DNA of 64,000 nt from Calonectria ilicicola (Eukaryota; Ascomycota; Sordariomycetes; Hypocreales; Nectriaceae): NCBI GenBank assembly GCA_020809705.1, contig CP085833.1:1612001-1676000 (forward strand), in the 5' to 3' direction. The stretch's first letter is position 1; every line of letters begins with the position of its first letter. The position numbers and the translations under genes were made by a program. A model generated the notes under the pieces. The model did not search any database, was not told where the DNA came from, and saw only the letters and a list, made by a program, of their open reading frames with translations. Of the stretch, positions 1 to 10,956 are shown one piece after another.

Positions 1-3000
1 AGCTCTATGGGCTTATTAGGGTTGAATATTATAAGGATAGGTTCTTTTAAAATAGCATTTTTTATAACTTTAAATGATTATTGTGCTTTATTTTCTTATT
101 AAAAGGTAATTCCTTTCTTAATTAGTTCTATTATACTTAAAGTGATTTTATTAAATCCCTTAATAAATCTTTAGTAATAATTAGCAAATCTAAAGAAGGT
201 TTATACTTTCTTTATATTAGTAGGTTCTTTTTAATCTTTTATTATAATGACTTTTTTTAGATCTATATAAATTTTATTAGGGCTAATGATGTATTCTAGA
301 AATTCTACTTCTTAAGTGTAGAACTTGCTTTTTTTAATTTAATTAGGAGTTTAGTATTTTAGAAGGCTTTTAAGACCTTATAAATATATTCTTTATATTC
401 TTCTTTAATATAAATAAGATTATATACTCCTTTAAAATCTAATATAATAAAAATATTAATTTTATAAAAATAATCTTTTATTTTATTAATTAATAATAAT
501 AAAATGCAATCTTTAATAATAATATTATTAAATTATTAATAGTTTATAATAAAGTATAGCTTTTTATTTTTCTTAAATATAAATATAATAAAGTAATTAG
601 TTTTAAAGTTTAAAATATAAATATATCTCTTTTTAAGTATATCTTAGATATATTTCTTTAAGATATTAAGCTTAATTTGGTTAAGATTATAAATAAGGTA
701 AAATTAAATATTAGATCTATCTTTAAGGATGATTTTATAATCTTACTAACTAAACTTAGGTAATTTAATATTTAATTCTTTTATAAAGAGCTTTTTGTAA
801 ATTTAGTATTATAAGGGTATATTATATAATCTATTTATTTTTACTTTTATCTTTATTTCTTTAAGGCTTTTATTAATTTATTAGAATTATTTTTTAAAGT
901 AGGTAATTATTTATTATTTTTACTTTTTTTAATTATTTTTATATTTATATTTTATTTCTTTAAATAATAAAGATTCTCCTTTACTTATATCTTTTACTTA
1001 ATTAGGGCTAGAAGTTTAAGATCTTTTATTATATTTTATAAAAATATTACTAGTTATATTATACTCCTTAGGTATTTGTACTTAGTTAGTATATTAGTAG
1101 ATATTAGGGTTATATTAGTATAACTATAGATACCCTAAAACTAGATTATATTATCTAATATTAATAATATTAAAGATTATTTCTTAGTTTTTTCCTTTAA
1201 TAAAGACTTTTAAATAATTAATCTTTTTATCTATAATATTATTATTATAACTAAAAGGGGTTCCTTCTATATTAATGATTTTATATAGGTTGACTTTTAT
1301 TATTTATAATAATTAAAGTTGGTTAATTACTTAAGAATTGATGTAGTTTTATTTGGCTCTGCTATCTACTATAGTATTATACTACTTCCCTTTAATCTTT
1401 ACTTCTACTTCTAGTTGTTGTTAGGGTTGCTCTTTAGTTATAGAGTATAGAGCTTTTTTAGGAAGTTCTTTTAGTAATTCCAAGGATTATTACCCTAGTT
1501 GTTCCTACTATTCTTCTATAGGGGCTTTGCTTATTTTTTGGTTTTGTTTGGTATTAGACTATTACTTTATCTATTATATAGATATTATATTTAGGGTCTT
1601 AATATTCATTTTAAAGTAGCTTATTATAATTAAAGAATTTAAGCTTACTTAGTTCTAATATAGTAAACTAATAATAAGGATTTCTTCTTATTACTTTATA
1701 TTAATTAAAATATTTTTTATAAGTATAATAAATAATTATATCTTTTACTTTAATAGGGAAATATATTATATATTATTTTTACTTTATATATTAAAGGTAA
1801 TTATATTTATAGTAATTTATCTATAAGATATTCTTATATTCTTTATATACTATATTTAATCTAGGGTTATTCTTTTTATATTAAATAAATTAGGGATTAT
1901 GGTTTCTTAATTATTATTTACTTTATATAAATAGGAAGATTTTATTTTTATTTTATAAAAGTTCTTTAATTTATTAAGCTATTCTTTTAATATTAGTTAT
2001 TTATTTTCTATTTTTGTTTTTATTATAAGTGTAAGTATTCTACTATATTAATACTTTATTAGTATATATATTTAGGATAGATATAAGGATTTTTATCTTC
2101 TTGGCTCATTTTAATTATTTGTGGGGAAGGTAGGATTAGCCTTTTTATTAGATTAATTATATTTTTTAGATAGTTTTATTAATTTCTTATTATAGAGTAA
2201 GTTTTATCTTATATAATTTATAATTTTCTATATATTATTTAATTATAATAATTAATTTATATTTCTTAATAATAATAAGAATAATTTTTCTTATAATATT
2301 CTTTTTCCTTCTAAAACTAAGGTTTATTAAGTTTTTATAATATTAAATTATTTTTATTTTTCTAGTATAGATTTAAATTGATTTTCTATTTTTAAAAAAT
2401 AATATTTAAAGGATTTATATTCTTTTTTTTATAGTTAAAGTAGATAATCTTACTTTTATTATACCCTTAGATAGTACTAAGTTCTATTAGTCTTAAATAA
2501 GTCCTATATATAATACTTTATTATTTATTTTAGATTTTTCTTTATTTAGAATATATAGATTTTTATTATCTTAGGTATATTCTTTATATTAGTTAAATTA
2601 TTTTTTATTAATTTTAATAATACTTTTAATATACTTTAAAAATTTTTCTAATTAATCTTTCTTATAGATTTCATTCTTAACTTTATTTTTTAAACCTTTA
2701 TAATAAAGTTCTATTAATATATTATTATCCTAAATTATTTATACTATAATTCTTTTAAACTTAATTAAATACTAACTATAAGATTTTATTTATTTAAGTT
2801 TATATAACTAATTTATAGCTTATTATTTTATATTAATTATACTAAAATTATCTTTAATAATAATTTTAAAATATTCTTAATTTTTAAAGATCTTTTAAAT
2901 CTCTTTATTTTAATTAATATTATCCTTATTTTCTAAATAATCTCTTATAATAGATTTAAACTATACTTCTATATCTCCTTAAAGAAAGGTTTTAATATAT

Positions 3001-3741
3001 AATACTTAAGCTTCAAAAGTTACCAATTAGGTTAGAAAGAAGCAAAAGTATCCCTTTATTTAAGTAAGAAAGAGGACTATATTGGCGGCTTTTCCTAAAA
3101 AAAGCTTTAAAGTTAGAGGTCTTAGAATTTCATTAATATCTTTACTTTTATTTCCTTTAACTATAATAATTCTAGCTTTTTCTACCTTAAGTTATGCTTA
3201 TATATCTATAAGTTTCTTCTTAATCTACTATAATTCTATAGTTAACTTAGTATTATTAGAAGAAGTAATAATAATAAGATTCTTTTTAAATATTATTATT
3301 ATTTAATTATTAATATAAATAATTAATTAAATAAGAGCTTTTAATATATAATAATTTAATTAATTTTTAATTTAATAAATTAATTAAAATAAAAAATTTA
3401 TTATTAATAGGATAATTAGGTATATTATAATAAATAAAGTAATAAAAATATTATATTAAGTAATAATTAATTATAATTAAAGTAACTAAATTATATTAAA
3501 AGCTAGTTAATATTAGCTATAAGGGTAGGTTCTAATCTATTTATATACTATTACCTAGTAAACGCTTACTATATTAGCTCTATCTAATATATTAATAATT
3601 AAGATAGTGATTATAGAATGATCACTAATGCTATAAGTGATCGCTTATAAGCGCTTCCTTATTGGTTGGTATAGGGCTATAGGGTAGGTGAGCATCGTTT
3701 CTGCCTTGTTTGACCGCCCAGGCGTGTCATGGGTCATAACA
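1..3741 (-). mobile_element. Ty3/gypsy LTR retrotransposon copy A, RIP-degraded, runs off the left edge
   Basis: Positions 1-3346 align by eye, base for base with many C/T and G/A differences, to about 6763-10294 of copy B, so this is the 5' (gag to reverse transcriptase) part of a second minus-strand element. The LTR is listed separately. The sequence is extremely AT-rich, full of TpA, and has stops in every frame, as expected of RIP. Relative to copy B it lacks 186 bp at 400-407, exactly the piece that encodes the YLDD catalytic loop of reverse transcriptase. It cannot encode an active element. A short open frame at 3082-3306 is a chance gap between stops. Confidence 0.85.
3347..3741 (-). 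repeat. LTR of retrotransposon copy A (5' LTR in element orientation)
   Basis: It starts at a TATAATAAT corresponding to the start of the copy B LTRs and ends GGGTCATAACA, giving 395 bp. The first half matches the copy B LTRs closely. The second half (about 3550-3741) differs: it carries GTGATC/GATCAC motifs and keeps normal base composition, whereas the first half is RIP-bleached. It matches the older LTR fragment at 10686-10956 in this variable half, so copy A and the older LTR belong to one LTR variant and copy B to another. Confidence 0.8.
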
Positions 3742-3792
3742 TTAGGCACATTATAGTAAATAGAGCAATAGAAGTATTACATTAGGTAATAG
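3742..3792 (-). repeat. Left piece of an older LTR, interrupted by copies A and B
   Basis: This 51-bp strip corresponds to the internal LTR segment found at about 3861-3915 in copy B's own left LTR (ATTAG, TTATAGTAAA, TAGAGCAAT). It ends with AATAG, the target duplication of copy B, and continues logically at 10691. On its left it abuts the terminal TAACA of copy A, so copy A appears to have inserted into the same LTR. The remaining roughly 70 bp of this LTR should lie beyond copy A, outside the window. Confidence 0.8.
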
Positions 3793-4183
3793 TATAACGG
3801 TCTGGTTAATTCCCAACTTAATAAACCAATCAGAATGAAGGGTTTATTGTTAGCAGGATGATTAGATGTGTTATAGTAAAATAGAGCAATGGAAGTATTA
3901 TATTAGGTAATAGTTAATTATAATTAAAGTAATTAAATTATATTAAAAGCTAATTAATTCCATTCCTTATAATAAGATCTAATCTATCTATATACTATTA
4001 TCCTATTTTAGTATATATAGTGCGCTTAGTGTGCTAGGTATAATACCTTTTATACTTATTATAATAATTACCTTTATTACTCTTTATTTAATTAATTATA
4101 TATAATTATAGAGTAGCTAGTTTTTTATAGGGTATAGTATTCTATTATTCTAGATTGCTCTAGGTATAATATAAGTTATAATA
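3793..4183 (-). repeat. 3' LTR of copy B (left end in the window)
   Basis: 391 bp, from TATAACGG (originally TG, changed to TA by RIP) to GTTATAATA, the decayed counterpart of GTTGTAACA at 10685. Its first ~100 bp (to about 3890) kept normal composition while the rest is bleached. The partner at 10295-10685 shows the opposite pattern. Confidence 0.88.
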
Positions 4184-4200
4184 CAATATCTCCCCTTTAT
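4184..4200 (-). other. Polypurine tract of copy B
   Basis: On the minus strand AAAGGGGAGA lies a few bases upstream of the 3' LTR, where the plus-strand primer of an LTR retrotransposon is expected. It is one of the few G-rich runs left in the element. Confidence 0.65.
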
Positions 4201-5749
4201 TAATCTTATCTTTAAAGCTGGTATAATAGATTGTAGTGGTTTTTTCATATACATTATCTAAACTTAGACTTATAATTATTTTATCATACTAACATTATAT
4301 TAAATAGAATAATAAAAGCATCTTCTATTTACAAGAATCGCAAAATTAAAGGTTTTGCTGATTATATTAATCTTTTTAAAATACTTATTATAGCTTATAT
4401 ACACTATATAAATACTAATCTTTCCTATATAATAAATAAAGGTTTAACTTATTATTCCAAATATATCTAAAGTTATAAAAGTTATAATTATATAAATATA
4501 AAGAGTGTAGCTTATATATATTTTTATTATTCCTTATCTAGCTAACTTAATATATTAATAATAATAATTCTCTATATTATTAAAGAAAAAAAATTATATT
4601 AATAACATTTAAAAACATAAAGTAAATTAAACTTATTATATACTTCTTTAAAGACTTCTTAAAAGATTATCTTAGAAATCTAATTTTAAATAATAATAAT
4701 ATTTACTAAGTTAGAGCGCCTAAAGAAATTAAAGGATAATCTAGAAGAGTAAGATATTAGAGTAGTAGAGGCAGTAGAGGCTAAGATTATAACAGAGGAA
4801 GGCCCTCCTTTAAAGATAGTATTAATATTATATATTACTAATATTAATCTCTTTTTTTATTTATTAAAAGAATGCTTTTAATATTTTTAAATAATATATA
4901 AGATATTTAATGGGTTCCTAGGTTATTTCTTTATAATCTTTTTATTTAATTTTAAATTTTTTATTTTCCTTTTTTCTTTATAATATTTTCTTAACTTCCT
5001 ACTAGCCTTCTAGGTTTTCTATTTAGGGTTTATATTTAGATCCTGTATTTACTTAAATACTATTATTAGGTTTTAGTAATAAAATATAGAAGATAAAGTG
5101 AACCTTAATATTATCTAGGAGATTAAGTTTATAATTGTTTTTTAATATTTTTCTTTTAATTAAATATAATCTAATTTATATAAAGTTAATTTTTTTATTT
5201 TATCTTTTTATTATAAGATTTTTTATTACTAAATAAACTATATCTTTCTCTAAGAAAGATAATCCCTTTAACCTTTTTAAATTATAATATCTTTTTATTA
5301 TATTATAAATAAACTTAAATTCTATTTTTATTTCTTTATATAATTTTTTTAAATTATTTAATTTAATTATAGCTTTTACTTAAATTATACCTTCTAAGGG
5401 GGTTTAATAAGTGTCTAATATAAAGCCAAAATTAGCTTTTACTAATATCATTTTAATACTATAATTATAAAACATATTATATACTAACTATATAATAGGT
5501 AACTTTTCTACCCAGTTAGTTTGTTTATAGTTAATATAGTATTATAGATATTACTTAATTTCCTAGTTTTAGTGTTTGGTTTATCTATCTATTTAAAGGT
5601 AGAAAGCTATATTTAGTTTATAATTTAATCCTATAAGGGACATCAGGCTTTATTAAAACTTAGATGTAAATAATTATCCTCTATTTAAAATGATTTCGGT
5701 TAATAATTTATATATAATAATTATATATTAAAAGAAAAGATAAGTAAAT

Positions 5750-6110
5750 TATTCCTCTTTTATTACTTTATTATAAAGAAAGTAATATACTACTTTTATA
5801 AAATAATTAATAATAATAAAAATACTATTATAATATATTCCTATAGTAAGATCTACTAATAAGAGAAGGTTAATAATAAAGTCTATTATAATTAAGTCCT
5901 ATAATTATTATATAATAAAGGATAATTATAATAGTCCATATGGTTTATATCTTAGTTTTTTAGAGTATCAATATAGGCTACATTCCTTATATACTTATTC
6001 AACTTTCTTTTTATCTTACTAAAGGAAAATATCTATTTAACTCATTTAAGGATTTTATTAATACCTTTATAACTATATAAAGGATATTTATAAATTTCCC
6101 TTATTAATTC
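5750..6110 (-). pseudogene. Integrase remnant of copy B (zinc-binding region and catalytic core)
   Basis: Reading the minus strand near 5940 gives RYKPYG, the end of the gypsy integrase zinc-binding region, preceded by remnants of the YVRxCxxCQ segment. Near 5770-5890 comes IIDFIINL followed by LTIGIYYNSIFIIINYFIK. This matches the catalytic-core pattern with the first catalytic Asp kept (IDFI) and a downstream Asp-Arg turned to Asn-Tyr by RIP. Stops interrupt the frame. Confidence 0.8.
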
Positions 6111-6989
6111 TATTTAATATTCTTCAGGTACCTGAAGATAATCTATTTTCTTTTTATCTAAAAGTAAAAGATTATATTCTTCGATTTTCCTTAATAATAG
6201 ATTACCTTATTTTATTTATTATATTAATATTTCTATAGTAATGGTTCTAGTTATATATAGTAATCCTTCTACTTTTATAATAATAATTATTTTCTTTATT
6301 TTTATTATTATTCTACTAATTAAGGCTTATTTTAGTTCTTTATTAATATTATAGATTAATAGTTTTTCCTATATTTTTAGTTTTTCTATATTATAGTTAG
6401 ATTAGTGGCTAATTATATTAATATAGCTATTCTTAGTCCCTTTAATATAAATAATTTAATAATCAAATTTAAATAAATATTCTATATATTATAATTACCT
6501 TTTACTAAGTTTTTAAGTAATTATAAAGTAAGTAATATTTTTATAATTAATATATATTATAATTTTATAATTACTTTTTAAAAGATATTATTAAAATTCT
6601 TTAAAAATATTAATAATAATAAGGAATTCTTTATTATAGATAAGGTAATTTAGCTTAAAACTATATAGCTTATATAAGTAGAATACTATAAAATATAGAT
6701 TTCCTTGTTCATCTTATTATCCGATCTAGGCCCCTAAGATAAAGTCTAATATATTAGTTTCTAGCTTTATAGATTTATTAAGATTGAATATTATAAGAAT
6801 AGATTCTTTTAAAATAGTATTTTTTATAACTTTAAATAATTATTATACTTTACTTTCCTATTAAAAGATAATTCCTTTTTTAATTAATTTTATTATACTT
6901 AAAACAATTTTACTAAATCCCTTAATAAACCTTTAGTAATAATTAATAAATTTAAAAAAGGCTTATACTTTCTTTATATTAATAGGTTC

Positions 6990-7570
6990 TTTCTAATCTT
7001 TTACTATAGTGACTTTCTTTGGATCTATATGAATTTTATTAGAGCTAATAATATATCCTAGAAATTCTACTTCTTAAATATAAAATTTACTTTTTTTAAT
7101 TTAATTAAAAGTTTAGTATCTTGGAGGGCTTTTAAGATCTTATAAATATATTCTTTATATTCTTCTTTATTTTTAAAGAAAATAAGAATATTATTTAAAT
7201 AATAAATAATAAAGATATTTAAGTATTTTTATAATATATTAGTTATTATTTATTAAAATAATATTAATATATTTATAAGTTTAAAAAGTATAATTAAATA
7301 TTTAAATAATTTAAACTTTATTTAAAAAGTAATTTTCCATTTATATCCTTCTTTAATATAAATAAAATTATATACTTCTTTAAGATCTAATGTAATAAAG
7401 ATATTAGCTTTATAAAGGTAATTTTTTATTTTATTAATTAATAATAATAAAATGCAATCTTTAATAATAATATTATTAAGCTATTAATAGTCTATAATAA
7501 GGTATAATTTCCTATTTTTCTTAAGTATAAATATAATAAGGTAATTAGCTTTAGAGTTTAAAATATAGAT
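6990..7570 (-). pseudogene. Reverse transcriptase remnant of copy B
   Basis: The minus strand gives, in order, KKNRKLYLIIDY and LNNIIIKD (fingers), FITLDLKEVYN and IKEGYKWKITF (palm), and IIYYLNNILIFFKN near 7170-7215, which is the YLDDILIFS box with both Asp changed to Asn. Then comes EFLGYIISSNKIHIDPKKV near 7000-7070, the thumb/connection start. Family and order are unambiguous (Ty3/gypsy). Several in-frame TAA/TAG codons and the double Asn make it inactive. Confidence 0.92.
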
Positions 7571-8799
7571 ATATCCTTTTTTAAGTATATTTTAAATATA
7601 TTCCTTTAAGATATTAAACTTAATTTAATTAAGATTATAAATAAAATAAAATCAGGTATTAGATCCATTCTTAAGGATAATTTTATAATCCTATTAGCTA
7701 AACTCAAGTAATCTAATATCTAGTTCTTCTATAAAGAGCTTTTTATAGATTTAGTATTATAAAGGTATATTATATAATTTATTTATTTTTACTTTAACCT
7801 TTATTTCTTTAAAGCTTTTATTAATTTATTAGAATTATTTTTTAAAGCAGATAATTATTTATTATTTTTATTTTTTCTAATTATTCTTATATTTATATTT
7901 TATTTTTTAAATAATAAAGATTCTTCTTTACTTATATTTCCTATTTAATTAAAGCTAGGAGTTTAAGATCTTTTATTATATTTTATAAAAATATTATTAA
8001 TTATATTATACTTTTTAGATATTTACACCTAGTTAGTATATTAGTAGATATTAAGGTTATATTAGTATAACTATAGATATTTTAAAATTAGATTATATTA
8101 TTTAATATTAATAATATTAAAGATTATTTTTTAGTTCTTTTCTTTAATAAAGACTTTTAAGTAATTAATCTTCTTATTTATAATATTATTATTATATTTA
8201 AAAAGTATTCTTTTTATATTAATAATCTTATATAAATTAATTTTTATTATCTATAATAGCTAAAGTTTATTAATTACTTAAAGATTTATATAATTTTACT
8301 TAGCTCTACTATCTACTATAGTATTATATTACTTCCTTTAATTCTTACTTTTATTTCTAATTATTATTAAAATTACTTTTTAATTATAAAGTATAAAGCT
8401 TTTTTAAAGAGTTCTTTTAATAACTTTAAAGATTATTACCTTAGCTACTTCTACTACTCTTCTATAAGAGGCTCTATTTATTTTTTAATTTAATTTAATA
8501 TTAGACTATTACTTTATTTATTATATAAATATTATATTTAAGGTTTTAATATTTATTTTAAAGTAATTTATTATAATTAAGAAACTTAAGTTTATTTAAT
8601 TCTAATATAATAAACTAATAATAAAGGTTTTTTTTTATTATTTTATATTAATTAAAGTATCTTCTATAAGTATAATAAATAATTATATCTTTTACTTTAA
8701 TAAGAAAGTATATTATATATTATTTTTACTTTATATATTAAAGGTAATTATAATTATAATAACTTATTTATAAAATATTCTTATATTCTTTATATATTA

Positions 8800-10294
8800 T
8801 ATTTAATCTAAAATCATCCTTCTTATATTAAATAAATTAAGGATTATAGTTTCCTAGTTGCCATTTGCTTTATATAAGTAAGAAGACTTTATCTCTATCC
8901 TATAAAAGTTCCTTAATTTATTAAGCTATTCTTTTAATATTAATTATCTATTTCTTATTTCTATTTTCATTATAAGTACAGGTATCCTACTATATTAATG
9001 CTTTATTAATATCTACATCTAGGATAAATATAAGGATCCCTATCTTCTTAGCTTATTCTAACTATTTATAAGAAAGGCAGGACTAGCCTTTTTATTAAAT
9101 TGATTATACTTTTTGGATAGCTTTATTAATTTCTTATTATAAAGTAAGTTTTACCTTATATAACTTATAGTTTTCTATATATTATTTAATTATAATAGTT
9201 AGTTTATATTTCTTAATAATAATAAGAATAACTTTTTTTATAATATTCTCTTTTCCTTCTAATACTAGAATCTATTAAGTTTTTATAATATTAAGTTATT
9301 TTTATTCTTCTAGTATAGATTTAAATTAATTTCTTATTTTTAAAAAGTAATATTTAAAGAATTTATATTCTTTTTTTTATAATTAAAGTAGATAATTTTA
9401 CTTTTATTATACCCCTAGGTGATGTTGAGTTCTATTGGTTCTAAATAAGTACTATATATAGTACTTTATTACTTATTCTAGGTTTTTTCTTTATTTAGGA
9501 TATATAGATTTTTATTATTTTAAGTATATTTCTTATATTAATTAAATTATTTTTTATTAATTTTAATAATACTTTTAATATACTCTAAGAGTTTCTCTAG
9601 CTAATTTTCTTTATAGATTTTATTCTTAACTTCATTCTTTAAGCCTTTATAATAAAGTTTTATTAATATATTATTATTTTAAACTATTTATATTATAATT
9701 CTTTTAAATTTAATTAAATATTAATTATAAAATTTTATTTATTTAAGTTTATATAATTAATTTATAATTTATTATTTTATATTAATTATATTAAAATTAT
9801 CTTTAATAATAATTTCAAAATATTCCTAATCTCTAAAAATCTCTTAAATCTCTTTATTTTAATCAACATTATTCTTATTTTCTAAATAATCTCTTATAAT
9901 AAGTTTAAATTATACTCCTACATCCCCTTAAAGAAAGATTTTAATATATAGTACTTAAACTTTAGAGGTTATAAATTATATTAAAAAAAGCAAAAATATC
10001 CCTTTATTTAGGTAAAGAAAAAGACTACATCAGCAGCCTTTTTTAAAAAGGGCTCTAGGATTGAGGGTCTTAGAATTTTATTAATATCTTTACCTTTATT
10101 TCCTTTAACTATAATAGTTCCAGCTTTTTCTACTTTAAATTATATTTATATATTTATAAGTTTCTTCTTAATCTACTATAGTTCTATAATTAACTTAATA
10201 TTACTAAAAGAAGCAATAATAATAAGATTCTTTCTAAATATTATTATTACTTAATTATTAATATAAATAATTAATTAAATAAAAGCTTTTAATA
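8800..10294 (-). other. Gag-proximal region of copy B, unreadable
   Basis: This stretch lies between the 5' LTR and the polymerase domains, where gag and protease belong. It is so depleted of C and G that no zinc knuckle or protease motif can be read. It aligns with about 2050-3346 of copy A. Confidence 0.5.
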
Positions 10295-10685
10295 TATAAT
10301 AATCTAATTAATTCTTAACTTAATAAACCAATTAAAATAAAAGATTTATTATTAATAGGATAATTAAGTATATTATAATAAAATAAAATAATAAAAATAT
10401 TATATTAAATAATAATTAATTATAATTAAAATAATTAAATTATATTAAAAGCTAATTAATTCTATTCTTTATAATAAGATCTAATCTATCTATATATTAC
10501 TATCCTATTTTAGTACATATAGTACACTTAGTGCACTAAGTACAACACCTTTCGCACTTATCACAACAATCGCCCTTATCACTCCTTATTTAATTGGTTA
10601 TATATAACTATAGGGTAGCTGGTTTCTTACAGGGTGTGGCATTCTGCTATCCTAGACTGCCCTGGGTATGACATGGGTTGTAACA
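10295..10685 (-). repeat. 5' LTR of copy B (right end in the window)
   Basis: 391 bp from TATAATAATC to GGGTTGTAACA, the same length as the partner LTR at 3793-4183. The last ~180 bp (from about 10510) retain ordinary composition while the rest is RIP-bleached. It is followed at once by the AATAG target duplication. Confidence 0.88.
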
Positions 10686-10956
10686 AATAGTTAATTGCAA
10701 TTGAGGTAACCAAGTTATATTAAAAGCTGATCCATTCTGTTCCTTATAGTATGGTCGGTCTGTCTATATACTTTTATATTAACAGGTGATTACTTATTGT
10801 CCCGGTGATCTTTATGGTGGTCACTTTATAATCGTGGTAATCGTATTGTGATCACGTAGGTGATCACGATTGGTGTGGTGATCGCGGTCTAGGGTAGGTG
10901 GGTCCAATGTTCATTCTGACAGTTGTGACCGCCCTGGTCTAGCATGGGTCATAACA
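10686..10956 (-). repeat. Right piece of the older LTR that hosts copy B
   Basis: It starts with AATAG (target duplication) and continues the LTR sequence broken off at 3792, ending GGGTCATAACA like the LTR of copy A. GTGATCAC-type palindromes recur several times between about 10790 and 10890. It is far less RIP-mutated than its surroundings. No internal retrotransposon sequence follows on its right, so here it is the outer end of an element or a solo LTR. Confidence 0.8.

Larger units (their letters stand above)
3793..10685 (-). mobile_element. Ty3/gypsy LTR retrotransposon copy B, full length, RIP-degraded
   Basis: A 6893-bp element bounded by two LTRs of equal length (391 bp) and by a 5-bp target duplication AATAG at 3788-3792 and 10686-10690. 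On the minus strand, going down in coordinate, the order is 5' LTR, gag/protease region, reverse transcriptase, RNase H, integrase, polypurine tract, 3' LTR. This is the Ty3/gypsy order (integrase last). The coding remnants are recognisable but riddled with TAA/TAG stops and Asp-to-Asn changes (GAT to AAT), the signature of C-to-T mutation on the opposite strand. The element is dead. Whether it carries a chromodomain after the integrase could not be seen. Confidence 0.92.

Noticed and set aside
3082..3306. 74-codon open frame with Ile/Leu-rich product
   Set aside because: It lies inside copy A in RIP-bleached DNA and aligns with non-coding-looking sequence at about 10030-10250 of copy B. The hydrophobic composition is a by-product of AT richness.
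10790..10890. GTGATCAC-type palindromes, first considered as an operator array or CRISPR-like repeat
   Set aside because: They lie within an LTR and have counterparts in the LTR of copy A (about 3600-3655), so they belong to the LTR sequence. Spacing is irregular and CRISPR is not expected in a fungal nucleus.
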